From assembly GCF_038432375.1 (NCBI RefSeq), contig NZ_JBCAUS010000003.1, forward strand, positions 186,001 to 250,000: DNA of 64,000 nt, written 5' to 3'. The translations under genes and the position numbers were made by a program. This document shows positions 1 to 7,844 of this stretch, piece after piece. Every line of letters begins with the position of its first letter. Within the stretch, counting starts at the first letter, position 1. Under the pieces are notes generated by a model. It was not told where the DNA came from. It ran no database searches and saw nothing but the letters and a program-made list of their open reading frames with translations. This stretch comes from Methanococcoides sp. LMO-2. Its GTDB lineage: Archaea > Halobacteriota > Methanosarcinia > Methanosarcinales > Methanosarcinaceae.

Positions 1-1
1 C

Positions 2-79
2 ACCACTGTCAGCATCTCCGCACACATATATGACCATGACTGGGACAAGATCGAGAAAATTGTAAAAGGGGTGCAGTAA
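2..79 (+). CDS. 3' end of an unidentified gene upstream of aroA
   Basis: An open frame enters from the left edge and ends at TAA (77-79), directly abutting the aroA ATG at 80. Only 25 residues are visible, ending ...DWDKIEKIVKGVQ. The abutting stop and start make co-transcription with aroA very likely, so an aromatic-amino-acid (shikimate or prephenate) gene is a reasonable guess from context. The fragment itself is too short for me to name a family. Confidence 0.6.
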   Translation, partial: TTVSISAHIYDHDWDKIEKIVKGVQ

Positions 80-1363
80 ATGAAAGTAACAGTCGGAAAA
101 TCAGGTGTACACGGGGAAGTGTTCGCACCACCCTCAAAGAGCTATACACACAGGGCCATCACCATAGCCGGCCTTTCAAAAGATTCAACTATCCACAGGC
201 CACTCCTGTCTGCAGATACACAGTCCACCATCCGCGCCTGTGAGATGTTCGGCGCATACATCGAAAAGGAAGGAGAAGATCTTTTGATCAGCGGTGTGGA
301 AGGTGCTCCGGAAGTTCCGGAAGATGTCATCGACGTCGCTAATTCAGGAACAACTCTCAGGTTCATGACCGCCATCTCTGCACTTACAGAAGGAACCACC
401 GTGCTTACCGGCGATAATTCAATAAGGTCAAGGCCAAACGACCCGCTCCTCAGGGTCCTTAACGACCTTGGTGTTGAAGCCTATTCCACACGTAACAACG
501 GCTGTGCACCGATCGTTGTCAACGGAGGGCTTAAAGGTGCCATCGTCAAGATCGACGGGTCCATCAGTTCACAGTTCATATCCGCATTGCTTCTTGCATG
601 CCCGCTCACAAAGAACAGCACTACCCTTTCCATTAAAGGTGAGCTGAAATCCAAACCATATATCGATGTCACACTGGATGTCATTGAAAAAGCAGGTGTT
701 GAGATCCTCGTTGAGGACAATAACAACCCCAAGTTCATTATTCCCGGAAACCAGAGTTACAAACTTGAAGAATACACAGTCCCCGGGGACTTTTCATCAG
801 CATCCTACCTTCTTGCAGCCGCTGCAATGACAAATTCAAGCGTGACCGTCAAGAATCTCTTCCCTTCAATGCAGGGCGATATTGCGATCATAAACATACT
901 TAAGGAGATGGGAGCAAACATTTTCTGGGATATGGAAGCAGGAACTGCAACTGTAAATGGAGGAGAGCTTCACGGAATCACCATGGATGCAGGAGCCACA
1001 CCCGACCTTGTTCCGACAGTTGCAGTCCTTGGGGCCATGGCAAAAGGTGAGACCACCATAAACAATGCTGAGCATGTACGCTATAAAGAAACAGACAGGC
1101 TTCATGCAATGGCAGTGGAACTTGAGAAGATGGGAATCTTCTGCAAAGAAGAAAAGGACAGCCTAACCATAAGGGGAGGAGAATTCAAGGGTGCGGAAGT
1201 ACACGGCTGGCACGATCACAGGATCGTAATGGCCCTGACACTTGCCGGAATGGTTGCAGGAGATACAATCATCGATACCGCAGAATCCATTTTCATCTCA
1301 TATCCTAACTTCTTCGACGCAATGCGTTCAATAGGCGCTGACGTTGTCCTTAGTGAACAATGA
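80..1363 (+). CDS. aroA: 3-phosphoshikimate 1-carboxyvinyltransferase (EPSP synthase)
   Basis: Transfers the enolpyruvyl group of PEP to shikimate-3-phosphate, the sixth step of the shikimate pathway, in the cytosol. The 427-aa product has normal family length and visible signatures: PPSKSYTHRA near the N-terminus (substrate-binding Lys-Ser), NSGTTLRFM around residue 89, GSISSQFISALLLA near 160, YKETDRLHAM around 335 and WHDHRIVMA near the C-terminus. The ATG sits directly after the TAA of the upstream gene, so it is translated as part of an operon. A stop-overlapping hairpin plus T-tract follows, so transcription probably ends here. Family assignment is secure. Confidence 0.97.
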   Translation: MKVTVGKSGVHGEVFAPPSKSYTHRAITIAGLSKDSTIHRPLLSADTQSTIRACEMFGAYIEKEGEDLLISGVEGAPEVPEDVIDVANSGTTLRFMTAISALTEGTTVLTGDNSIRSRPNDPLLRVLNDLGVEAYSTRNNGCAPIVVNGGLKGAIVKIDGSISSQFISALLLACPLTKNSTTLSIKGELKSKPYIDVTLDVIEKAGVEILVEDNNNPKFIIPGNQSYKLEEYTVPGDFSSASYLLAAAAMTNSSVTVKNLFPSMQGDIAIINILKEMGANIFWDMEAGTATVNGGELHGITMDAGATPDLVPTVAVLGAMAKGETTINNAEHVRYKETDRLHAMAVELEKMGIFCKEEKDSLTIRGGEFKGAEVHGWHDHRIVMALTLAGMVAGDTIIDTAESIFISYPNFFDAMRSIGADVVLSEQ

Positions 1364-1378
1364 AAAAACCATTGTTCA
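1354..1378 (+). terminator. Hairpin terminator overlapping the aroA stop codon
   Basis: Perfect 9-bp arms TGAACAATG (1354-1362) and CATTGTTCA (1370-1378) enclose an A-rich loop. The left arm overlaps the TGA stop (1361-1363). The T-rich run TTTTATTTTT follows at once. This fits hairpin plus U-tract transcription termination. Confidence 0.75.
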
Positions 1379-1409
1379 TTTTATTTTTCTTCCTTTTTGA
1401 GCTGTTCTC

Positions 1410-2609
1410 ATGATCTATGATGTCGTTGTTGTCGGAGCCGGACCCACGGGATCCACAGCTGCACGCTATGCTGCCAGTTATGGTGCGAAAGTTCTCATGA
1501 TAGAGGAACACGCCTCCATAGGGACACCTGTAGAATGCACCGGCCTCTTAAGCACACGTGCTGTGGCAGAATGTGACATTGCCCCTGATGATGAGTTCGT
1601 GCTAAACAGCGTACGTGGTGCTTTTGTGCACTCGCCGAACGGAACATGTCTTCCCATAGATGGCAGGAAGACAAAGGCGTATGTCGTTTCCAGGAAGATC
1701 TTTGACCGCAGGCTGGTTTCAATGGCAGTGAACGAAGGTGCGGAACTGCTGCTTAAGGGACAAGTTACAGGACTGGAAGAGAAGGAAGGATTACAGGTCC
1801 TTTCAGTGATGCATATGGGAAAGCCGGTCACGATCAGGGCAAGGGTCGTCATCGGAGCTGATGGTGTTAAGAGCACAGTCGCCAGATTCGCAGGCCTCGG
1901 AAAGGTCAAAAGGGTCCTTTCAGGAATTCAGATAGAAGCTCCTTACAGGTCTGAGAACGATGATTTTGTAGAACTGTTCGTAGGTTCGAGAGCACCGGGA
2001 TTCTTTGCATGGACCGTACCTGTGAATGAAAATATATCAAGGATCGGCCTTGCTGTTGAACAGGGTAATGAGCAGAATGCGATTAATTACCTCAGAGATA
2101 TCATCTCTTCAACTCCTCACGTTTGCGACAGGCACTCCGGGAGTATGCTGGACCTTGTTGTTGGAGGGATCCCCATCGGTCCCCTTGAACGCACTTACAC
2201 AAAAGGAGTACTCATTGCAGGAGATGCTGCAGGTCAGGTGAAGCCGACTTCAGGTGGTGGCATCTATACCGGGGCCGCCTGTGCGAAGATCGCAGGAGAG
2301 GTTGCAGCAAAGGCTGCACTTGACGAGGATGTTTCAGCACAGAGGCTCAGTTTTTATGAAAAACGCTGGAAAGGCGAGCTTGGCCGGGAACTTGGTATCG
2401 GTATGAAGATCCATGATTTCGTAGGTGGCCTGAGCGATGATGAACTGGACGAAATGATAACAGCAATGAACAATCCTGCAATACTTGATATGATCACAAA
2501 ATACGGGGATATGGACCACCCCTCGATATTGATCAAAAAATTGCTGAACCCGATGAACTCAAGGCACCTGATCGGGGTCTTCAGGGCTTTTGCAAAAGCA
2601 GTCCTGTGA
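1410..2609 (+). CDS. Geranylgeranyl reductase family FAD-dependent oxidoreductase
   Basis: 399-aa flavoprotein of the geranylgeranyl reductase family, which saturates isoprenoid double bonds (archaeal membrane lipids, or quinone or other isoprenoid tails). Visible features: N-terminal dinucleotide-binding motif VVVGAGPTGSTAARYAA, the ECTGLLS segment typical of archaeal members (about residue 43), VVIGADGVKST in the middle and the second FAD motif VLIAGDAAGQVKPTSGGGI around residue 268. There is no long hydrophobic segment, so it is probably soluble or peripheral. It lies 46 nt after aroA beyond a terminator-like hairpin, so it may have its own promoter. Methanosarcinaceae carry several paralogues, so the exact isoprenoid substrate cannot be assigned from sequence. 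Confidence 0.88.
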   Translation: MIYDVVVVGAGPTGSTAARYAASYGAKVLMIEEHASIGTPVECTGLLSTRAVAECDIAPDDEFVLNSVRGAFVHSPNGTCLPIDGRKTKAYVVSRKIFDRRLVSMAVNEGAELLLKGQVTGLEEKEGLQVLSVMHMGKPVTIRARVVIGADGVKSTVARFAGLGKVKRVLSGIQIEAPYRSENDDFVELFVGSRAPGFFAWTVPVNENISRIGLAVEQGNEQNAINYLRDIISSTPHVCDRHSGSMLDLVVGGIPIGPLERTYTKGVLIAGDAAGQVKPTSGGGIYTGAACAKIAGEVAAKAALDEDVSAQRLSFYEKRWKGELGRELGIGMKIHDFVGGLSDDELDEMITAMNNPAILDMITKYGDMDHPSILIKKLLNPMNSRHLIGVFRAFAKAVL

Positions 2610-2671
2610 CAACGACTATTTCAATTCCCATCGGTAACCGGAATGGATGACAGAAAAAAGTAGGTATGATA

Positions 2672-3175
2672 TCAGTAGATACTGACACCTTTTACACTTG
2701 GGAGCTTCAGGATATCACTGACAAGCTCACCGGGGATCTTTGAGTCAGTAATAATAGTCAGCTTTGCCTTGTTGCTGAAATGCGGATCATCAGAAACGGC
2801 CTGTCTGATGCTTATTCCATGGTCTGAGATCACCTGTGAGACGTTGGAAAGAATACCAACATCTGCGGCATCCTCAGGAGTGATTATAATAACGCCAAGA
2901 CCCAGTGACGGAGCAACATCACGAAGGAATGGTATTGACCTTACGTTCTGGAAGATGTTCTTCAGAAGATCATCTGCAAGAATTGTATCGGTGGTAGCAT
3001 CGACCACTCTGCGGTCCACACCTGCTTCTTTTGCAAGTTGTGTATGAGGGATCTCAATTGAACCGGATGTTACCTTTCCTTCATCGTTCACCTGAAAGCC
3101 ACGTTCAAAAAGGATCTTTATGACCTTTTGCTGTGCAGGGTGCTTCTCGAACTTTTTGAGTACTGTGCTCCACAT
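2672..3175 (-). CDS. HTH-ACT domain regulator of amino-acid metabolism (predicted)
   Basis: About 167-aa protein with an N-terminal winged-helix-like part (HTQLAKEAGVDRRVVDATTD) and a C-terminal ACT-type region (VGILSNVSQVISDHGISIRQA ... LTIITDSKIPGELVSDILKL). ACT domains bind small effectors, usually amino acids. This layout fits the family of predicted archaeal amino-acid metabolism regulators. The frame opens at 3196, but the Met at 3175 (MWSTVLKKF) fits the usual N-terminus better. Target genes are unknown; proximity to aroA suggests but does not prove control of aromatic biosynthesis. A 180-bp AT-rich gap separates it from the transporter operon. Confidence 0.7.
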   Translation of the reverse strand: MWSTVLKKFEKHPAQQKVIKILFERGFQVNDEGKVTSGSIEIPHTQLAKEAGVDRRVVDATTDTILADDLLKNIFQNVRSIPFLRDVAPSLGLGVIIITPEDAADVGILSNVSQVISDHGISIRQAVSDDPHFSNKAKLTIITDSKIPGELVSDILKLPSVKGVSIY

Positions 3176-3355
3176 GATAATCAACTTGTTTCCCAAATTA
3201 TAAAGAATTAAGTTCTAACTCATAGAAAAAAGGACTTAATAAATGTTCCGTTGATGAAGTCAAACAACTTACCTTCAGGTACTATGTTTTTAAAAATAAA
3301 AATAGATATGGAGAAAATTCCCCATGATCCAGTAATCGGTTATCTTAAGCCGATA

Positions 3356-4264
3356 TCAGTGTTTGTAGCTTGAAATTACTTCATCCACCATATCATGAGT
3401 GTTCTCATGTACCTGAAGGCTCATTTTTCCTTCAAGAGCCTCAATGGCCTTTGTCAGCTCCTCAACAGATTCATCTATTGACATAGGGGTTTGTGAATGA
3501 GCCCCTCCGAAACAATTCATGATCTTGAAGAACTTAAAAATGTCAGGAGCATCCAGATTGTTCTCTTTTACAAGTATGGGATCCGAAAAGATATCTCTGG
3601 TTGTACCTTCTGCCACAATGGACCTGTTCAGGACGTAAACCCTGTCTGCAAGCTCAGAGAGAGCATTGATATCATGCATTGCAATAATAGTGGTGATTCC
3701 ATGGTTCCTGTTCAGGTCATTGATCACCCTGATCAGGTCTGCCCTGCTCTTAGGATCGAGGTTTGCTGTAGGCTCATCCAGGACGAGGACCCTTGGTTCC
3801 ATGGAAAGAACTGCTGCAAGAGCAGCTTTTTTCTTCTGTCCAAAGCTCATGTGATGAGGTACCTTTTCCTCGAATCCCTCAAGACCGACAGTTGCAAGTG
3901 CTTTTTTGACCCTTCTGTCAACCTCTTCTTCATCAAGGCCCATGTTCAGGGGACCGAATGCAACGTCGTCGTAAACTGTGGACATGAACAACTGGTCATC
4001 AGGTTCGGCAAAGACAACTCCGACTTCCCTGATCCTGTCCTCGGTTTTCATTTTTCCGATATTTTGCCCGAATATCTTCACGCAGTCCTGGTCGGAGCGA
4101 ATGACACCATTAAGATGAAGGAAAAGAGTGGTCTTACCGGCACCATTCGGACCCATTATGACGATCTTCTCGCCCTGTTCGATCTCAATATTCACATTAT
4201 CAAGTGCTTTCGTGCCATCCGGATAGGAATAATTGAGATCTGTGATACATATAGCTTTTTTCAT
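3356..4264 (-). CDS. cbiO: Ni/Co ECF transporter ATP-binding protein
   Basis: 302-aa ABC ATPase driving nickel or cobalt uptake at the cytoplasmic face of the membrane. Walker A GPNGAGKTT (about residue 38), signature MSFGQKKK and Walker B RVLVLDEPTANLDP are present, followed by the H-loop region TTIIAMHD. After the usual ATPase there is an extension of about 50 residues with a Glu-rich helix (SIDESVEELTKAIEALEGKM), seen in some archaeal members. Its ATG overlaps the cbiQ stop by 4 bp, so it is the last gene of the operon. Cobalt for corrinoids and nickel for F430 are both in heavy demand in methylotrophic methanogens; sequence alone does not tell which metal. Confidence 0.92.
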   Translation of the reverse strand: MKKAICITDLNYSYPDGTKALDNVNIEIEQGEKIVIMGPNGAGKTTLFLHLNGVIRSDQDCVKIFGQNIGKMKTEDRIREVGVVFAEPDDQLFMSTVYDDVAFGPLNMGLDEEEVDRRVKKALATVGLEGFEEKVPHHMSFGQKKKAALAAVLSMEPRVLVLDEPTANLDPKSRADLIRVINDLNRNHGITTIIAMHDINALSELADRVYVLNRSIVAEGTTRDIFSDPILVKENNLDAPDIFKFFKIMNCFGGAHSQTPMSIDESVEELTKAIEALEGKMSLQVHENTHDMVDEVISSYKH

Positions 4265-5025
4265 GATAACGACATCCCATATAGCTTAAATATGATAATT
4301 ACACCCACAAAAACAAATACGATACCGTAATCTGCTGTCTGCATTTTAAACTTAACAATTGTCCGGGATTCTCCGGTATAACCTTTTGAGGACATGGAAT
4401 GATAGACCCGTTCAGCCCTTTCATAGCTCCTCACAAGGATCATTCCAACAATATTACCTATTATGGAAAGAGAATGCCTGTTTGCTTTTAGTTTAAACCC
4501 TTTGGCTGCCATCGATGTCCACATGTTGCGGAATTCATCAATGAACACAAAAATGAACCTGTAAGAGAACATCAATGTCTGGACAAAATGGGAAGGAACC
4601 TTTAGTGAATGGAGGGATTTCATCGTAGTGTCCATTTTTGTTGTTCCGAGCATGGTAAGTGCAAGCATAATAGAAGTTGATGCCCTGACAAATACCAGAC
4701 CTCCATAGTATAGCCCTTCATAGGTCATGCTTATGCCGTGATATGAGTACATAACATCGCCGGCTACTGTAAAAGGCATTACTACCAGGAATGGCAGCAC
4801 AAAGAAAAGACCTGGCTTCATTCGATGAAACATGAACCTCAGGGGTATCTTTGACATGAGCAAAATGCAGAACGAAAACAGCAGGCTTGCAAATGCGATC
4901 CTGATGTCTTCTACAAAAACAAAAGAAAAAATAAGAAGAGTGAAAGTGATTATCTTTGCCCTTGGATCGAATCGATGAATAATGGAATCAAGTTCCGCAT
5001 ATTTATCGATCTCAGGGTATTTCAT
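4261..5025 (-). CDS. cbiQ: Ni/Co ECF transporter transmembrane protein
   Basis: 254-aa CbiQ/NikQ-type membrane subunit that couples the ATPase to the substrate-binding component. Several hydrophobic helices are visible (IITFTLLIFSFVFVEDI, LFFVLPFLVVMPF, AYGIVFVFVG-like C-terminus), as is the cytoplasmic coupling motif region RSYERAERVYHSMSSKGYTG (ER...A...RG-like). It starts 17 nt after the small membrane protein gene and overlaps the ATPase gene by 4 bp. Length is normal for the family. Confidence 0.9.
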   Translation of the reverse strand: MKYPEIDKYAELDSIIHRFDPRAKIITFTLLIFSFVFVEDIRIAFASLLFSFCILLMSKIPLRFMFHRMKPGLFFVLPFLVVMPFTVAGDVMYSYHGISMTYEGLYYGGLVFVRASTSIMLALTMLGTTKMDTTMKSLHSLKVPSHFVQTLMFSYRFIFVFIDEFRNMWTSMAAKGFKLKANRHSLSIIGNIVGMILVRSYERAERVYHSMSSKGYTGESRTIVKFKMQTADYGIVFVFVGVIIIFKLYGMSLS

Positions 5026-5042
5026 CTTCGATACTCCGCTTA

Positions 5043-5480
5043 TTAGTTATTTTCTTTCTTTGCAGTGTAGACCATTGCTATACCTGCAATTCCCAGGAGA
5101 TATCCAAAACCGGTGAAGATCCTCATGAAAAGCGGAAGCTCAGCTGTTTCGTTGCTACCACCAATTGCATTTATCGTAGTTTCTCCCATATGACCGAACT
5201 GATCTACTGTCACATGATATTGTTCAACACCTTCGACAGGTGCAAAACTTAAGAAACCATCTTCATCGGTCTCACCTTCATAAAGGACTTCATCGGTCTC
5301 TGCATTGAGTACCTGGTACTCTGCCAGGCCCATTGGTGCATCCCCGTCATAGAAAGCTTTGACAACGATCTCGTCTGCGTTAAACTGCTCTACATAACAC
5401 CTGTGTGCGGATGCAGCAGGTGTGAGTGACATACATAGGACCAATAATATTCCTATAGTGATTATTTTGCTGGATCTCAT
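5043..5480 (-). CDS. NikN-like accessory membrane protein of the Ni/Co transporter
   Basis: 145-aa protein with a signal peptide (IITIGILLVLCMSLTPAASA), then the mature start HRCYVEQF, an extracytoplasmic beta-type domain (YDGDAPMGLAEYQVLNAETDEVLYEGETDEDG) and one C-terminal transmembrane helix (GFGYLLGIAGIAMVYTA). Position between nikM/cbiM and cbiQ matches the small N or L subunit of ECF metal transporters. The His and Cys right after the predicted signal cleavage site could contact metal; this is inference. Its ATG overlaps the TGA of the upstream M subunit (4 bp), so expression is coupled. Confidence 0.75.
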   Translation of the reverse strand: MRSSKIITIGILLVLCMSLTPAASAHRCYVEQFNADEIVVKAFYDGDAPMGLAEYQVLNAETDEVLYEGETDEDGFLSFAPVEGVEQYHVTVDQFGHMGETTINAIGGSNETAELPLFMRIFTGFGYLLGIAGIAMVYTAKKENN

Positions 5481-6103
5481 TTTTTGTCCTCCCTCTTAAG
5501 TGGAAGAAGTTCCGGTTTTACCTTTGCAAGGTATGATACTACTGATGCTGTTACTAGTGCTTCGATCACCATGATGACCATGTGTGGGATAACCACAAGC
5601 TTTGCCATCATTTCAAATTGCTGTCCTGTTGTGATAAGAGTAAGAGCCAGGAAGACCGTGGTAAGGAGAATTGCAAGACCTCCGCAGATCCCACCGATGG
5701 CAGGTTTTGAGATCCCCATTCCAGACCCTTTCCGGAATACTGCATAACAGATCAAAGCAGGTGCACCCACGTTGAAGCTGTTTACTCCTATTGTGGTTAT
5801 ACCCCCATGCTGGAACAACAATGCCTGAAGTACCAGGCCGATGAACATTGCAGGATATGCAAGTGCACCAAGTACAACGCCCAGCAGGCCGTTCAGGATA
5901 AGATGAACACTTGTAGGAGGTACATTAATGTGAATCAGTGAAGCAACAAAAAAGGCTGCTGTAAACACAGATAGTTTTGGGATCTGTTCTGCAATGCTAC
6001 CCTCTTTTTGAGCCCACCTGAAAGCAAGAGCGATGAAAATTATAGAAGATATCCAGCCAAAAGCAATGACAGCTGGAGAAAGCACACCGTCTGAAATATG
6101 CAT
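5477..6103 (-). CDS. cbiM: Ni/Co ECF transporter substrate-binding membrane component
   Basis: 208-aa CbiM/NikM protein, the component that captures the metal. The hallmark N-terminus MHISDGVLSP is present: in characterised homologues the N-terminal Met-His segment inserts into the protein and binds the metal. Multiple helices follow, with VNVPPTSVHLILNGLLGVVLG-type and FQHGGITTIGVNSFNVGAPAL segments typical of the family. It is preceded by a hairpin (6129-6150) that separates it from the His-rich first gene. Metal specificity (Ni or Co) cannot be settled here. Confidence 0.93.
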   Translation of the reverse strand: MHISDGVLSPAVIAFGWISSIIFIALAFRWAQKEGSIAEQIPKLSVFTAAFFVASLIHINVPPTSVHLILNGLLGVVLGALAYPAMFIGLVLQALLFQHGGITTIGVNSFNVGAPALICYAVFRKGSGMGISKPAIGGICGGLAILLTTVFLALTLITTGQQFEMMAKLVVIPHMVIMVIEALVTASVVSYLAKVKPELLPLKREDKK

Positions 6104-6128
6104 TATATATCTCTCCTTAAAAATAAGT

Positions 6129-6150
6129 AAAAGGGATGTTAATCCCTTTT
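6129..6150 (-). terminator. Intercistronic hairpin (attenuator) between His-rich gene and cbiM
   Basis: Perfect 9-bp arms AAAAGGGAT/ATCCCTTTT around a 4-nt loop, 11 nt past the stop of the upstream gene. On the minus strand it is followed by a T-rich run (ACTTATTTTTAAGG). It could partly terminate transcription or stabilise the upstream message, giving more surface protein than transporter. Confidence 0.6.
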
Positions 6151-6161
6151 AGGTTCGTTAT

Positions 6162-7316
6162 TTATTTCCTTCTGAAAAGGCAGATTGCACCAAGGATGCC
6201 TGCAATTGCAATTGGGAATCCAAATCCTGGTACGCTGTTGCCTTCAGCTTCTGTAGAAACTGCGGAAGGTTCTGCTGCTACTGGTTCAGGTGCTGCTTCC
6301 GGATAAAGGGCAGCTTCAAGTTTCTCTCCCTTCTTCTGGAGCTGTTTTGCTTCATACTCTACCTTGTGAACAGCGTCGTGTGTTGCAGTTGCATGTGTAA
6401 GGTATGGCTCCTCAAGATCAAGGATTGCGTGAACAGCTTCATCGTGGCTCATAAGCTCATCTATGATACCCTGTGCGTGGTCATTGATCTCAGTGATCTT
6501 TGCCTTGACGGCAGCTTCATTTGCAGCTGGTTCTGCAGCGAGTGGCTTGAGCTCATCAATGTCCTCAAGGATTGCGGTTGCAGCCTGTTCTACATCATGG
6601 GATGAAAGGTGTACTTCCTCACCATAGTCTCTCCACTGCTGGTCAAGTGCTTCATCGTCAGCAATGTACTCGGTCTCATCGTGGATGGAGTGGGAAAGTT
6701 CAAGCATCTCGTTTGCAAGCTCTTCCATAGCGGTTACGTATACTCCTGCATCACCTTCAAGTACTACAGCTTCTGCAAGACCAAGGTCTTCTTCTACTTC
6801 TGCAGCGTGGGTCTTGATGTGATCTGCAATTGCACCTACTTCGGTTACAGACTCTTTGATATCTGCTGCATACTGCTGGTGTGACTCCGGTGCATCGGAA
6901 AGCATCTTCTGAAGGTCTGCCTCCTTGCTGTCAACGAGTTCAAGTGCTTCATCTGCGTGCTCGTTGATCTCTTCAAGAGCGATCTTTATCTCTGCTTCAT
7001 TTGCTTCAGGGTCAGCTGAGAGTGCTTCAAGTTCCTCTGCATGTTCCTTGATAGCAGCCCCGATATGTTCGATATCATGGGAAGAAAGATGGATAGATTC
7101 TCCTGCAGCCCTGATGTCATCATCCAGACTCTCATCATCTGCAATTAACATGGTCTGGTCGTGAATTGTTGCGGACATCTCCACAAGTTCTTCTGCGTGT
7201 TCAATAACCTCATCGATAGCCATATGCTCATCCCCGTGTGCAGATGCAGGGAATACGCTTGCTACCATAAGGACAAGTGCTATTATTGCAATTCCAAATA
7301 TTTTATTAAAACTCAT
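6162..7316 (-). CDS. His-rich surface protein with duplicated domain and PGF-CTERM anchor
   Basis: 384-aa exported protein, first in the nickel/cobalt operon. It has a signal peptide (FGIAIIALVLMVASVFPASA), a mature start HGDEHM, then two tandem helical domains of about 150 residues. The copies share SIHDQTMLIADDESLD vs SIHDETEYIADDEALD and HLSSHDIE vs HLSSHDVE. His, Glu and Asp are very abundant and His recurs at fixed places in each copy. The C-terminus VPGFGFPIAIAGILGAICL plus a basic tail is a PGF-CTERM signal, processed by an archaeosortase and lipid-anchored in characterised cases. From position and composition I infer a cell-surface metal-collecting protein for the transporter. The frame opens with GTG at 7325, but ATG 7316 after GTGAGATCT looks the better start. 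Confidence 0.75.
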   Translation of the reverse strand: MSFNKIFGIAIIALVLMVASVFPASAHGDEHMAIDEVIEHAEELVEMSATIHDQTMLIADDESLDDDIRAAGESIHLSSHDIEHIGAAIKEHAEELEALSADPEANEAEIKIALEEINEHADEALELVDSKEADLQKMLSDAPESHQQYAADIKESVTEVGAIADHIKTHAAEVEEDLGLAEAVVLEGDAGVYVTAMEELANEMLELSHSIHDETEYIADDEALDQQWRDYGEEVHLSSHDVEQAATAILEDIDELKPLAAEPAANEAAVKAKITEINDHAQGIIDELMSHDEAVHAILDLEEPYLTHATATHDAVHKVEYEAKQLQKKGEKLEAALYPEAAPEPVAAEPSAVSTEAEGNSVPGFGFPIAIAGILGAICLFRRK

Positions 7317-7362
7317 AGATCTCACTTCTTTTGTAACCTAAACATTCTGATTTTTCAAACAC

Positions 7363-7379
7363 CATAACAAAAGGTTATG
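7363..7379. promoter_or_regulatory. Candidate operator upstream of the Ni/Co operon
   Basis: Inverted repeat CATAAC-N5-GTTATG, 47 nt before the start of the first operon gene, in an otherwise AT-rich promoter region. The position, close to where transcription should start, suits a metal-responsive repressor. The short spacing does not match the wide NikR site of E. coli, so the regulator is unknown. Chance occurrence is possible with 6-bp arms. Confidence 0.35.
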
Positions 7380-7741
7380 TTTTTTAGTACAGGCTGTAAA
7401 AATAAACATGCATATATAGTTTATCTTTTGATGATAATTATATATATATTAGGTAACAATTGTAAATCAAAGCCCCCTCATATCTAATTTAATAAATGAA
7501 ATCACAACAAATAATCGATAACGTCGTAAACTTCAAAAAATAAATTTAAATAAAAAATAACATCAGTATATAAACAAGCAATCATTAACAGTGTAAACTT
7601 TTAAAAAATAAACGAAGTGATGCGGCACAACCAAACGGCTTGAAAAAGAAAGACATTTTAAGGATAAAGTCATACAAGGCTTAAATCAATCAGAAAGACA
7701 GATCAGATAATGATGTTTTTTACAGACAGGCTCCTACCCTA
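7380..7741. other. AT-rich intergenic region between divergent transcripts
   Basis: No convincing gene. The stretch is very AT-rich, with runs such as TTATATATATATTAG near 7440 that could hold TATA elements for the minus-strand metal-uptake operon, and several A-tracts. I see no repeats or RNA gene in it. Confidence 0.5.
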
Positions 7742-7767
7742 AAAACGGACTGTTCTTAAACCGTTTT
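7742..7767. promoter_or_regulatory. Dyad upstream of the DRE-TIM gene promoter
   Basis: Inverted repeat AAAACGG-N12-CCGTTTT. A likely TATA element (AATATAAAGG, near 7775-7784) follows about 10 nt downstream, and the ATG at 7845 lies about 60 nt after that. This is the expected place for an activator or BRE-overlapping regulator. Inference only. Confidence 0.4.
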
Positions 7768-7844
7768 GTCAATGAAATATAAAGGACCTGCAAATGGCTT
7801 TTACCATAAAGTCTCACGATCAATTACATTCAAGGAGGTATTTT

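Noticed and set aside
6366-6884. Long plus-strand frames opposite the His-rich protein, rich in Cys and Val
   Set aside because: They are antisense shadows caused by the biased codons of the His/Glu-rich gene; no ribosome site and no sensible protein features.
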